Source of the DNA: an uncultured Collinsella sp.
GTDB lineage: Bacteria > Actinomycetota > Coriobacteriia > Coriobacteriales > Coriobacteriaceae
DNA: 64,000 nucleotides
Assembly (NCBI GenBank): GCA_902494345.1
Contig: CABUSV010000005.1
Location: 62,001-126,000 of the forward strand
Direction: 5' to 3'
The position numbers and the translations under genes were made by a program. Positions 17,421-33,102 of this stretch are shown here, one piece after another. The stretch's first letter is position 1; every line of letters begins with the position of its first letter. Below the pieces are notes generated by a model. The model was not told where the DNA came from. It searched no databases and saw only the letters and a program-made list of their open reading frames with translations.

Positions 17421-17575
17421 CGCGTGGCGGATCCCCGGCCCGGGCGGCACGGGGGTTAAGTTTGCTGCTCTACAGTCCTGGCTCGCACGGAGGCCACATT
17501 AAGTGGCCTCCGGCTCGTGCGGAACTCGCGACAAACTTAACCCCTGCGCCGCCCGGACCGGGAATCCGACGTGCT
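17421..17575. repeat. Long hairpin element, copy 2
   Basis: Arms of about 45 bp pair with few mismatches around an apex containing GGAGGCCAC-ATTAA-GTGGCCTCC. From TTAAG to CTTAA the apex is nearly the same as in the element at 132, but the outer arms (GGCCCGGGCGGC and its partner) are different. It lies in the gap of about 680 bp (17224-17904) that also holds the str promoter, a GGGACAG hairpin and a weaker inverted repeat. I see no gene in that gap. Confidence 0.85.
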
Positions 17576-17588
17576 CGTCGGGGCAACG

Positions 17589-17640
17589 TTACCTTCCAAA
17601 AAGGGACAGGTTTATTTTGGTCGGTTTTATCTGGGGAAAC
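17589..17640 (+). repeat. GGGACAGGTTT hairpin, copy a
   Basis: The string CCAAAAAGGGACAGGTTT followed by ATTTTGGTCGGTTTTATCTG resembles elements at 19543 (opposite strand) and 46245. A stem forms between CCAAAA and TTTTGG with the GGGACAG phrase in the loop. Confidence 0.65.
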
Positions 17641-17696
17641 GTCGTGCTCCAGCGGTGATCTGCTCTCATCTGTCGCATAGAAATCGGCGGCGTATT

Positions 17697-17822
17697 CGGA
17701 AGTATGCGGCAAATTTTGAACTTGCCGAGCGCACAGGGGCCTTGCGATAACAAACCCGCAGGTAGAACGCTTGAGCATGTGCGGTGTGGTCGACCTATCA
17801 AGATTTTGCAGCATACTTCCGA
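17697..17822. repeat. Imperfect long inverted repeat
   Basis: CGGAAGTATGC-GGCAAA at 17697 pairs with TTTTGCAGCATACTTCCG ending at 17822, giving arms of about 22-25 nt with a 75-nt interior. The interior holds no gene. Confidence 0.6.
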
Positions 17823-17864
17823 AATTCAGACGGATATCACTCGTAATAACCGCCTATTTAACGC

Positions 17865-17898
17865 AAAAATAGGCCGCTTCCCCTAGTAGGAAGCGGCC
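17865..17898 (-). terminator. Terminator of the sigma/anti-sigma transcript
   Basis: GGCCGCTTCC pairs with GGAAGCGGCC and is followed on the minus strand by a T run. Confidence 0.8.
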
Positions 17899-17904
17899 CA
17901 AATC

Positions 17905-18981
17905 TTACGAATAGACGATGGTAAAGGGTACTTCTGTTTCGGTCTCTCCTGTTGATGTATATCTCGTGCCCTCAAGGGTTACCGAGACCACTTGATCGAC
18001 ATTGATCAGTTTTGTCGGCACCGAGATGTTCTCTCCGCTATTGCGTGTCAGCGAAACATAGAAATTGTAGGCGCCCGCAGCATCATCTTCGATAATCTGC
18101 TCCGATCCATCCTTGTAGGTAACGGTCAACTTTTTCGTGACTGCGTCAATGCCCAGATCGTCGATGTGTGTCTGGATGGAAAACGGGCTGATCTCGAGAG
18201 GCGAGTCATCGGAGCGGAGTTCCTTTGTATCGACGTACGCTCCAACGCTAAACTCGGGCGTCGATGCCTCGAACAGCTTCGCGTCCTCGCCTTCGCCCTC
18301 AGTCCAGCAGATATTCCAGGTGACCGCATGTCCCAAATCTCGCTCGCGATTCCACGAGGCAAAGTACATCGTGCCATTAATGACCGTGTCGCTTGATGAG
18401 TCCTTATCAATTGTGCAGCGTGCATCAGCCCATTCCTCGCCGAAGTTCATGCTGGGCGTGCCGATGCCTTGTTCTTCTTCACCATAGAGAACAAGTTCGC
18501 CAGTCTCTGCTGCCGGCTTGTAGTAGTTAACGCCATTTGGATTGGACAACGTAAACGTCACGGCTCCGCAGCCGTTTTGGTCAATAGCCATCTCATGGAT
18601 ATCGAGCGTATAGCCATTACCCTCGACGGACAGATCAACCTTCTGGACTGTGCCCTCCAGGCTTTGGGGCGCGATGCCGTCACCGAACTCTCTGGTGTAG
18701 GTATATTGAGTCCCCGATGAGCCGCCGTTGGTCCAGGTAATGGAATCCCCGTTGCCGTGGTTTCCCCAGGCTGAGGCAAAATAGCTGGAATTGATAACTG
18801 CGTAGGCGACCCCTCCGGTCGCCAACACTCCGACAAGACACCCGATTACGGCAACATAGAGAGGCTTCGCGTGGCCCTTTCGATGAAGCGGCTCACCCGC
18901 AGCAGTATTAAGGACGCGATCTGCAAGATTGCTATCGGCTTGGATGGACTCGAAGGCCTGCTTGATTTGATTGGATTTCAC
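17905..18981 (-). CDS. Membrane-anchored probable anti-sigma factor (DUF4179-like)
   Basis: A 358-residue protein with a short cytoplasmic N-terminus of about 40 residues, one membrane segment (YVAVIGCLVGVLATGGVAYA, about residues 42-61) and a large extracytoplasmic beta-rich domain. The layout and the overlap with an ECF sigma gene match DUF4179-type anti-sigma factors. No classical zinc anti-sigma motif (HxxxCxxC) is seen in the N-terminus. The GTG start at 18981 lies 50 bp inside the sigma gene behind GAGGAGGGC, so the two are translationally coupled. The stimulus sensed by the outer domain is unknown. Confidence 0.7.
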   Translation of the reverse strand: MKSNQIKQAFESIQADSNLADRVLNTAAGEPLHRKGHAKPLYVAVIGCLVGVLATGGVAYAVINSSYFASAWGNHGNGDSITWTNGGSSGTQYTYTREFGDGIAPQSLEGTVQKVDLSVEGNGYTLDIHEMAIDQNGCGAVTFTLSNPNGVNYYKPAAETGELVLYGEEEQGIGTPSMNFGEEWADARCTIDKDSSSDTVINGTMYFASWNRERDLGHAVTWNICWTEGEGEDAKLFEASTPEFSVGAYVDTKELRSDDSPLEISPFSIQTHIDDLGIDAVTKKLTVTYKDGSEQIIEDDAAGAYNFYVSLTRNSGENISVPTKLINVDQVVSVTLEGTRYTSTGETETEVPFTIVYS

Positions 18982-19450
18982 GGTCGCCCTCCTCTAGGAT
19001 GAACTTGAGCTTCGATCGACCGCGTGCTAAACGCGTTCGAACGGTCGCGGCTGGTACATGCAACAACTCGGCAATCTCTGAGGTCGAAAAGCCCAGATAG
19101 TAATAGAGCACGATGGGAACGCGGAATCGCTCCGGAAGTCGCATAACGTCTGACAGGACCGCCTTGGTCTCATCCTGCGCCGCCGAAAGCGAATCGGCCA
19201 GGTTCTCAATATCCTCCACACGCCTCCATGGCTTTCGAAAGAGCGATTTACATTCATTGATCGTGACCCGGATAAGCCATCGACGAAGATGTTCCCAACT
19301 TTCAAAATGTCCATCGCTTTTAAGCAGCTTAAGAAAGACATCCTGGGCAACATCGTCGGCGTCGGCACGATCGCGCAGGTACGTCAATGCGATTCGAAAC
19401 ACAACATCCCGGTGATCTTCGACCGCCTGTCTAAATGCTTGTTCTTCCAT
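18932..19450 (-). CDS. ECF-family RNA polymerase sigma factor
   Basis: A 172-residue group 4 sigma factor with regions 2 and 4 only. Region 2 contains FRIALTYLRDRADADDVAQD (about residues 18-37). Region 4 contains the helix-turn-helix STSEIAELLHVPAATVRTRL. The ATG at 19450 follows GGGAGG. A GTG two codons upstream is possible but has poor spacing. It overlaps its probable anti-sigma partner by 50 bp. It probably directs its own operon and other, unknown genes. Confidence 0.9.
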   Translation of the reverse strand: MEEQAFRQAVEDHRDVVFRIALTYLRDRADADDVAQDVFLKLLKSDGHFESWEHLRRWLIRVTINECKSLFRKPWRRVEDIENLADSLSAAQDETKAVLSDVMRLPERFRVPIVLYYYLGFSTSEIAELLHVPAATVRTRLARGRSKLKFILEEGDREIQSNQAGLRVHPSR

Positions 19451-19542
19451 AATCACCTCCCGGTGACGTTAATGATTCTTGCTGAGGCCCTCACCATAGA
19501 TACGCTTTGACCGAACGAAATGTTTCAAATTCAAGCAGGAAT

Positions 19543-19582
19543 AACCTACCAAAATAAACCTATCCCCTTTTGGCAGGTTTTC
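19543..19582 (-). repeat. GGGACAGGTTT-type hairpin, copy b
   Basis: The reverse complement reads CCTGCCAAAAGGGGATAGG then TTTATTTTGGTAGGTT, almost the same as the copy at 46245. It lies between the ECF gene and rpoC. Confidence 0.65.
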
Positions 19583-19587
19583 TTCAA

Positions 19588-19626
19588 CAAAAAAGACCCG
19601 CTTCCCTGTTGGGAAACGGGTCTTTG
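19588..19626 (-). terminator. rpoBC terminator
   Basis: AAGACCCGTTTCCC pairs with GGGAAGCGGGTCTT, then TTTTTTG on the minus strand. Confidence 0.9.
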
Positions 19627-19651
19627 GAAGGACGGTTAACGTACTTGGAAA

Positions 19652-24127
<4,476 letters not shown>

Positions 24128-24133
24128 AGTCAA

Positions 24134-27625
<3,492 letters not shown>

Positions 27626-27696
27626 CAGGTTTTTCCTCCTTCACGGAAATGCTCGGTGGGTTGGCGAGGCATAGCTTCGCCAGTTATCGCAACCTA

Positions 27697-27726
27697 ATAG
27701 TTTATCAGGTACCGACCGTTGGGCAA
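27697..27726 (-). promoter_or_regulatory. Candidate rpoBC promoter
   Basis: Minus-strand TTGCCC (27721-27726) lies 16-18 bp upstream of TAAACT/AACTAT (27697-27704). The match is modest, but the position about 75 bp before rpoB is sensible. Confidence 0.35.
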
Positions 27727-27860
27727 GAAAAGCCTTGACGCGATTGAGTTTTTGGAGTAGCAAAGTTTTTCGACGGAAAAGATGCAGGTAGATAGGTGTA
27801 TATCGAACATCTGTTCATATATTTTCTGTGAACAGAGAGCCGGCAATCGCAGCTCTTATA

Positions 27861-27892
27861 AAAAACGGGCGCGAACCGAGGTCCGCGCCCGT
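27861..27892 (-). terminator. galU terminator
   Basis: ACGGGCGCGGAC pairs with GTTCGCGCCCGT and is followed by TTTTT on the minus strand. Confidence 0.88.
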
Positions 27893-27912
27893 AAATGTCG
27901 ATGTCCGAAGGC

Positions 27913-28821
27913 TTACTTGCGCATCAATCCGCCGCGCTCGTCGATGGCGTCCCAGAAGGCGCTGGCAAAGCGGGGATCGCTTGCAGCCATGAGGGCGTTG
28001 GTGGCCATCCAGCCAGAGGGAGTGCCGGTGTCGTAGCCCGACAGCGGGTCGATGACGACGGCATACATGGCCTCACGGTCGAGCGAACGGGCCATGGCGT
28101 CGGTGAGCTGGATCTCGCCGCCCTTGCCGGCCTGCTGATCTGCCAGCAGGTCCATGACCAGCGGGCTCAGCAGGTAGCGACCGACGATGTACAGGTTGGA
28201 CGGAGCAGCCTCGGGAGCGGGCTTCTCGACCAGACCGCCGATGCGCCAGACAGCGCCCGGCTCGGCATCGGCAACGTCCTCGGCGCCCTCGAGCGAACCG
28301 ACGCGCTCGCCGGCGATAACGCCGTAGCGGCTGACTTCCTCGGGTGAGCAAGCAGCGACGGCGATAACCGAAGCGCCACCGTGCTCCTTGGAAACGGCGA
28401 GCATCTTGTCGCAGATGTCGCGGTTAGGCACAACGTAGTCGCCCAGAAGAACCAGGAAGTTCTCCCCTGCCACGGCGTCGGCAGCAGAGCGAATAGCATG
28501 GCCGAGGCCCTTGGGCTCGTACTGATAACGGAAGTCGACCGGCATACCGCCAGCGTGGGCGACGGCATCGGCATAGGCGTTCTTGCCGCGCTCGCGCAGC
28601 AGGTTCTCGAGCGAGCGATCGGGCTGGAAGTAGTTCAGTAGCTCGGGCTTACCGGGAGAAGTAACGATGATGGCATCGTCGACTTCCTCGGGGTCGAGCG
28701 CCTCCTCGACGACGTACTGAATGACGGGCTTGTCGAGCACCGGCAGCATCTCTTTGGGCGTGCACTTGGTGCCAGGCAGAAAACGCGTGCCAAGACCGGC
28801 GGCGGGGATGATTGCCTTCAT
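27913..28821 (-). CDS. galU: UTP--glucose-1-phosphate uridylyltransferase
   Basis: A 302-residue nucleotidyltransferase that makes UDP-glucose for glycans. It starts MKAIIPAAGLGTRFLPGTK with the nucleotide-binding signature and continues with TPKEMLPVLDKPVIQYVVEE, both diagnostic. The catalytic Lys in VEKP is in GGLVEKPAPEAAP. A frame extension upstream of ATG 28821 is rejected because the family starts here. The gene is transcribed alone: a terminator follows it and a promoter candidate lies at 28918-28945. Confidence 0.93.
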   Translation of the reverse strand: MKAIIPAAGLGTRFLPGTKCTPKEMLPVLDKPVIQYVVEEALDPEEVDDAIIVTSPGKPELLNYFQPDRSLENLLRERGKNAYADAVAHAGGMPVDFRYQYEPKGLGHAIRSAADAVAGENFLVLLGDYVVPNRDICDKMLAVSKEHGGASVIAVAACSPEEVSRYGVIAGERVGSLEGAEDVADAEPGAVWRIGGLVEKPAPEAAPSNLYIVGRYLLSPLVMDLLADQQAGKGGEIQLTDAMARSLDREAMYAVVIDPLSGYDTGTPSGWMATNALMAASDPRFASAFWDAIDERGGLMRK

Positions 28822-28917
28822 GTTATTCAAAGATCCTTTCGCAGGCGCAAAAGCGCCCCATGCGTGCGGCACACAGCCGCAGACCAAATTGCGATACCTA
28901 AGCATCTTACCGCTGGA

Positions 28918-28945
28918 ACTATATGTCGCTACAAGGCAGAGACAA
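28918..28945 (-). promoter_or_regulatory. Candidate galU promoter
   Basis: TTGTCT (28940-28945) and TATAGT (28918-28923) are 16 bp apart on the minus strand. Confidence 0.5.
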
Positions 28946-29073
28946 TTCTTCAGCAGGTCAACGCAAATTATTGCTCGAATGGTGCAATTTTATTGCCCAA
29001 CGGCAGGGCACCCGATACGACGCAAATCACAGAATATGGCAGTTTGGGCAACCGATGCCGAGGGACCGAAAAA

Positions 29074-29110
29074 CAAAAAAGACGGGGCTCGCAATGCGAA
29101 CCCCGTCTTT
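29074..29110 (-). terminator. rplJL terminator
   Basis: AAAGACGGGGTTCGC pairs with GCGAGCCCCGTCTTT and is followed by TTTTGTTT on the minus strand. Confidence 0.9.
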
Positions 29111-29135
29111 AAAGAAATCTGGCGAGAAAGCCTGA

Positions 29136-29513
29136 TTACTTGAGGGTGACAGCAGCGCCAGCAGCCTCGAGCTTCTCCTTGGCAGCCTCGGCGTCCTCCT
29201 TCTTGGCACCCTCGAGAACAGCCTTGGGAGCGCCCTCGACGACCTCCTTGGCCTCCTTCAGGCCAAGGTTGGTGAGCTCACGGACGGCCTTGATGACCTG
29301 GATCTTGTTGTCGCCGAAGCCCTCGAGCACGACGTCAAACTCGGTCTTCTCCTCGGCCTCAGCAGCGCCAGCAGCGGGAGCGGCGACAACAGCGGCAGGA
29401 GCAGCGGCGGAAACGCCGAAGGTGTCCTCGATAGCCTTGACGAGCTCGGAAGCCTCGAGAAGGGTCATTTCCTTAAGAGCATCGATGATCTCATCGGTGG
29501 TAAGCTTAGCCAT
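29136..29513 (-). CDS. rplL: 50S ribosomal protein L7/L12
   Basis: A 125-residue stalk protein. It has an N-terminal dimerisation helix pair (MAKLTTDEIIDALKEMTLLE), an Ala-rich hinge (about residues 36-53) and the factor-binding C-terminal domain with KIQVIKAVRELTNLGLKEAK. ATG 29513 follows AAAGGA. It lies 102 bp downstream of rplJ. Confidence 0.97.
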   Translation of the reverse strand: MAKLTTDEIIDALKEMTLLEASELVKAIEDTFGVSAAAPAAVVAAPAAGAAEAEEKTEFDVVLEGFGDNKIQVIKAVRELTNLGLKEAKEVVEGAPKAVLEGAKKEDAEAAKEKLEAAGAAVTLK

Positions 29514-29615
29514 TTCTAAGTCCTTTCGGTTTCCGTGCGGATGCACGGAGATCAGTTAAAACACGACGCGAATGCGCCAGGGGTGCGGCGTTGCCGCCGC
29601 GGGTGAAAACAGCAA

Positions 29616-30137
29616 CTAGGCTGCCTTCTGCTCGGAGACCTGCTGGATCGAACGAGCGAGACCAGAGGAAACGCCGTTGACGCAGACAGCGATGTCGCGA
29701 GCGAAACCGGAGATGAGACCGGCGATCTGGCCGAGAAGCTGATCCTTGGTGGGCAGCTCGGCGATAGCCTTAACATCATCAGCGGAAACGGCCTTGCCGT
29801 CGGAGATACCGCCCTTGATCTCAAGGACGCCCTTGGACTTAGCGGAGAAGTCCTTAAGGGCCTTAGCGGCCTCGACCGGCTCGGACTCGTAGAACACATA
29901 AGCGACGGGGCCGGCGAGAATCTCGTCGAGCTCGGGCTGCTCCTGGTTCTTGAGGGCGATCTTGACCAGGTTGTTCTTGTAGACCTTCATCTCGGCGCCG
30001 CACTCGCGAAGCTGATGACGCAGCTCCTGAGCCTGCTTAACCGTCAGACCGTTGTAGTTGACGACGAACAGACCGGCGTTCTCGGCGATACGGGACTCGA
30101 TCTCTGCAACCTTGTCGATTTTGTACTGCTGGGGCAT
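29616..30137 (-). CDS. rplJ: 50S ribosomal protein L10
   Basis: A 173-residue base of the L7/L12 stalk. The start MPQQYKIDKVAEIESRI and the segment KVYKNNLVKIAL are typical, and the C-terminal helix that binds L12 dimers is present. Its ATG follows GAGGAGG. L10 commonly represses its own operon through the mRNA leader. A leader of about 200 nt with a terminator-like hairpin is seen upstream (30138-30350). rplK and rplA are 20 kb away in another operon. Confidence 0.96.
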   Translation of the reverse strand: MPQQYKIDKVAEIESRIAENAGLFVVNYNGLTVKQAQELRHQLRECGAEMKVYKNNLVKIALKNQEQPELDEILAGPVAYVFYESEPVEAAKALKDFSAKSKGVLEIKGGISDGKAVSADDVKAIAELPTKDQLLGQIAGLISGFARDIAVCVNGVSSGLARSIQQVSEQKAA

Positions 30138-30202
30138 GAATTACACCTCCTCGAATTCTTTCCGGGCACGGTCCGCCACAAGGACGTGACGGGGGCATGT
30201 CC

Positions 30203-30239
30203 AAAAAGAAAGCCCCCGCGCTGCATGAGCGACGGGGGC
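30203..30239 (-). terminator. Attenuator-like hairpin in the rplJ leader
   Basis: GCCCCCGTCGCTCATGCAGC forms a stem with its right arm GCGGGGGC, followed by TTTCTTTTT on the minus strand. It lies between the rplJ promoter and rplJ, in the position of known L10-leader attenuators. Control of rplJL by premature termination is inferred. Confidence 0.65.
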
Positions 30240-30353
30240 GAGAAGACATATCTACTCGACCACCTCGGCTGGCGGGATGTCCCATTAAGCTCGCGGGTAA
30301 GACCCGTTTGCGCCGGCTGTCTCTGGCAGCGGATTCGTGCGTGAACCGAAAGT

Positions 30354-30382
30354 ATTATGGCGGGGACCCCGGCGTCGGTCAA
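30354..30382 (-). promoter_or_regulatory. rplJL promoter
   Basis: TTGACC (30377-30382) and CATAAT (30354-30359) are 17 bp apart on the minus strand. The -35 box is shared with the outer arm of the long hairpin at 30380. Confidence 0.65.
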
Positions 30383-30581
30383 CGGGCGCGAAGATTCGTA
30401 CACAAACCCTGCATACGCTCCGGCCCGAGGGGACGGGTCGAGATTTTCGCTCGGTCAAGTCCTGGGCTCGCTCGAAGGCCACATTAAGTGGCCTTCGGCT
30501 CGTGCGGAATCTACGAAAATCTCGACCCGTCCCCTCGGGCCGGAGCTACGGTGACTTTGCTGCGAATCTTCGCGCCCGTTG
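30380..30581. repeat. Long hairpin element, copy 3
   Basis: This is the largest member. Outer arms CAACGGGCGCGAAGATTCG pair perfectly, an 18-nt unpaired stretch follows, and then about 33 bp of perfect stem pairs up to GAGATTTTCG. The apex has CGAAGGCCAC-ATTAA-GTGGCCTTCG and CTCGTGCGGAA, shared with copies 1 and 2. It fills most of the gap between the aminotransferase 3' end and the rplJ promoter. No gene is seen there. Confidence 0.87.
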
Positions 30582-30641
30582 AGCGACGCGCCCCACTCAT
30601 AAGCCTTAGGTCGGTGGGCTGATGTGTTGCGTCCCTGATGG

Positions 30642-31778
30642 CTACAGGGTTGAAACGAAGGTGGACAGGCGGTGGAGGCCTTCGTCTAGGTCTTTGTCGG
30701 AGACGCAGTAGCTGAGGCGGACGTGGCCTTCGGTTCCGAAACAGTCGCCCGGGACTAGGGCTACGTTGGTCTCTTTGATTGCTTTGATGCAGAAGTCTTC
30801 GCTTGTTAGGCCGAATTGTTTGATGCTGGGGAAGGCGTAGAAGGCGCCTGCCGGTTCCACTACGTCGAGGCCCATGGCGTCTAAGGCTGCGAGTACGCGT
30901 TCGCGACGGGCTCGGTAGACTTCGAGCATGGGGGTTGGGTCGACGGTGAGGGCTCGCGTTGCGGCATCCATCTCAAAGGAGACGGCGCTCGATACTAGGT
31001 ATTGGTGGGCCTTTGCGATCTCGGCGATGATGGGGGCTGCGGCTGCGAGCCAACCCAGGCGCCAGCCGGTCATGGCCCAGGGTTTGGAGAAGCTCTCGAT
31101 GACGACCGTCTGCTCGCGTAGCTCCGGGTGGCGCTGGGCAAAGCGCTCATAGCCGTCCGCGTAGACCAAGCGGTTGTATACGTCGTCGCAGACTACGTAG
31201 ATGCCCGCCTGCTCTGCCACGTGCGCCACGGCGTCAAGTGACGCCGCATTGAGAATGCAGCCCGTAGGGTTGTTGGGCGAGCAGATGACGATGGCCTTGG
31301 TCGCCGGCGTCACGCAGGCACGAAGCGCCTCCTCATCAATCTGAAATTGCGCAGGCTCCGTATCCAAAAAGACCGCTTTGGCGTGATTGGCCACGACGAT
31401 GCTCTCGTACAGGCCAAAGGCCGGCGTGGGGATGATGACCTCGTCGCCGGGGTTGAGCATAGCCATGAATGTTGCCGACAGGGCCTCGGTCGCGCCGTCG
31501 GTTAGGATGACCTCGTCGGCCGAAAACGTAAGGCCCGCGTCCCCCATGTAGGCAGATAACGCCTCACGCAAGGCGGGGCGACCGTTGTTGGGCGGATAGT
31601 GCGTGTCACCGCGGTCCAGTGCGGCGATCACCTCGGCACTAATCACATCGGGCGTGGGAAAATCGGGCTCGCCAAGCGCAAGCGCGATGCACCCCGGGTG
31701 CTGGGCGGCGAGCGCGTTAATCCGGCGGATACCGGAGGGCTTGAGCATGGCAAGCGAGGTATTCATGGGCAGACGCAT
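30642..31778 (-). CDS. Pyridoxal-phosphate aminotransferase, class I/II
   Basis: A 378-residue fold type I aminotransferase of the aspartate/aromatic aminotransferase group. The PLP lysine lies in ESFSKPWAMTGWRLGWL. SPNNPTG and DDVYNRLVY carry the conserved Asn, Asp and Tyr cofactor contacts, and VRLSYCVS near the C-terminus carries the substrate-carboxylate Arg. The donor specificity (Asp, Ala or aromatic) cannot be told from sequence. It is transcribed alone on the minus strand. The long hairpin at 30380-30581 could act as its 3' end structure. Confidence 0.88.
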   Translation of the reverse strand: MRLPMNTSLAMLKPSGIRRINALAAQHPGCIALALGEPDFPTPDVISAEVIAALDRGDTHYPPNNGRPALREALSAYMGDAGLTFSADEVILTDGATEALSATFMAMLNPGDEVIIPTPAFGLYESIVVANHAKAVFLDTEPAQFQIDEEALRACVTPATKAIVICSPNNPTGCILNAASLDAVAHVAEQAGIYVVCDDVYNRLVYADGYERFAQRHPELREQTVVIESFSKPWAMTGWRLGWLAAAAPIIAEIAKAHQYLVSSAVSFEMDAATRALTVDPTPMLEVYRARRERVLAALDAMGLDVVEPAGAFYAFPSIKQFGLTSEDFCIKAIKETNVALVPGDCFGTEGHVRLSYCVSDKDLDEGLHRLSTFVSTL

Positions 31779-31871
31779 GGCGTTCCTTTCGTAAGGGTTG
31801 CACTAGGATAGCGCGGCGGGGCGCCACCAGACGGTGTAACCTAAACGGAAACGAGCCGGAAAGGAGATGGC

Positions 31872-32534
31872 ATGGAGACAATCGCGCGTGGCGACGTACC
31901 AAAAACACTACAAACCATTGCGTATATCAGTATTCCCAAGAGCGCCGATCTTGAGTTTTTGCTCTGGGACTTGCAGGATGCCATCGCCGCCTATGCTCAG
32001 CTTTCTGGCACCGCGCTCCCCCGCCCAGTCGACTTGAAGGCAAATGACGCCGGCAGCGTTGCCGATGGCATCGTGCTGGCCATTGAAGATGTGGCTGACG
32101 ATGAGACGTTGACAGCTATCGAGCAGGCGCTTGAGCGCTTTGGCAGTACGGGAGCGCGTGTCTATGCCGTGATTCGAGCCGCACAACGGGGCGCTGAGCA
32201 GGCGCGTGGGACCGCCGTTCGCCTGCACAAGGCATGTGAGCGCCATGACCAATTGTGGTGTGGCGGCGTTGCCATCTGCGCCGGCAGCGGCATCGCAGCG
32301 CTTCGCCATTCCCCACGCATGGGCCTCTTGCGCCGACCATTTTCGGAAGCGATAGATAAGCTTGTGGGCGCTGTGCGCATGGGCTGCTCCGTCGAGCATG
32401 CACAGCGACTTGGCGGCGGCAATGCCGCCAACGTCGACGCCGACGGCATGGTTTGCGCCGAGCCAGCCGTGCCCGCGCCGATCTGGCGAGGCGTTCTGAA
32501 ACGTCTGGGCGCCCACGCTCAAACAAAAATCTAA
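31872..32534 (+). CDS. Protein of unknown function, possibly flavodoxin-fold
   Basis: A 220-residue soluble protein with a clear ribosome site (AAAGGAG) before ATG 31872. I do not recognise a family with certainty. The segment LWCGGVAICAGSGIAAL followed by MGLLRRPFSEAIDKLVGAV resembles the second half of flavodoxin-like NAD(P)H oxidoreductases. However, the N-terminal flavin phosphate loop is not seen. Trp and Cys residues cluster in the central region. It is divergent from the aminotransferase and convergent with the glycosylase gene, whose end lies 1 bp away. Confidence 0.5.
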   Translation: METIARGDVPKTLQTIAYISIPKSADLEFLLWDLQDAIAAYAQLSGTALPRPVDLKANDAGSVADGIVLAIEDVADDETLTAIEQALERFGSTGARVYAVIRAAQRGAEQARGTAVRLHKACERHDQLWCGGVAICAGSGIAALRHSPRMGLLRRPFSEAIDKLVGAVRMGCSVEHAQRLGGGNAANVDADGMVCAEPAVPAPIWRGVLKRLGAHAQTKI

Positions 32535-32535
32535 A

Positions 32536-33099
32536 TTAAATAACAGCCCAGTCAACGGCTTCGTGCCAACGCTCGACAAGACGCTCCAGGCGCCAGGCGG
32601 CATTGGCAGGACTTGTCGAGGGCAGGACGACGGCGGGCAACCCCGTCCGATCTTGCAAGTAGCGTTTGTAGAGTCGCCCTGCCGTACCGCCGTTACAGAC
32701 AACGAGCTCGATCGACGCGGCATCGGTAATGCGCTCGATATGTGCCGGCACAACGTTGCGGATGCTCGCGTCGCTCGAGCCCTTAATGTCGCAGCTCTCG
32801 ATTGCATCCCACAGGGCCACGCCGCCGTTCAGCAGCATGGCCCGCTTGGCGGCAATGGAGGCATCGAGCGTCGCGGGCTCACCGCTTGCCAAAGGATCGC
32901 CCTCGTTGGGCGGCACAGGCATACCGAGGCACGTGGCCATCACACGCCAAAAGCGATTCTGAGGGTTGCCGTAATAAAAGGCATTAGCGCGCGACAGCAC
33001 CGAGGGAAACGATCCGAGCACCAAAACGCGCGAGTGCTGGTCGAACACGGGCTCAAACCCATGCTCAATATGTTGATAGCCCTCGTCAGACGCTGCCAT
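32536..33099 (-). CDS. DNA-deoxyinosine (uracil-family) glycosylase
   Basis: A 187-residue base-excision repair enzyme of the uracil-DNA glycosylase superfamily. LVLGSFPSVLS and YYGNPQNRFWRVM form the N-terminal active-site region, with the Asn of NPQNRFW in the catalytic position of the family-6 hypoxanthine/uracil group. LPSTSPANA is the C-terminal DNA-binding loop. The likely role is removal of hypoxanthine or uracil from DNA. Substrate preference is inferred from family. It lies 3 bp downstream of the GH13 gene and is probably cotranscribed with it. Confidence 0.82.
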   Translation of the reverse strand: MAASDEGYQHIEHGFEPVFDQHSRVLVLGSFPSVLSRANAFYYGNPQNRFWRVMATCLGMPVPPNEGDPLASGEPATLDASIAAKRAMLLNGGVALWDAIESCDIKGSSDASIRNVVPAHIERITDAASIELVVCNGGTAGRLYKRYLQDRTGLPAVVLPSTSPANAAWRLERLVERWHEAVDWAVI

Positions 33100-33102
33100 G
33101 GC

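Noticed and set aside
19543..19582. Insertion sequence ends at the GGGACAG elements
   Set aside because: No transposase gene, terminal inverted repeats with target duplications, or long element body is present anywhere in the window.
31872..32534. Naming this gene a flavin reductase
   Set aside because: Only the C-terminal half resembles flavodoxin-like reductases, and the flavin phosphate loop is not visible.
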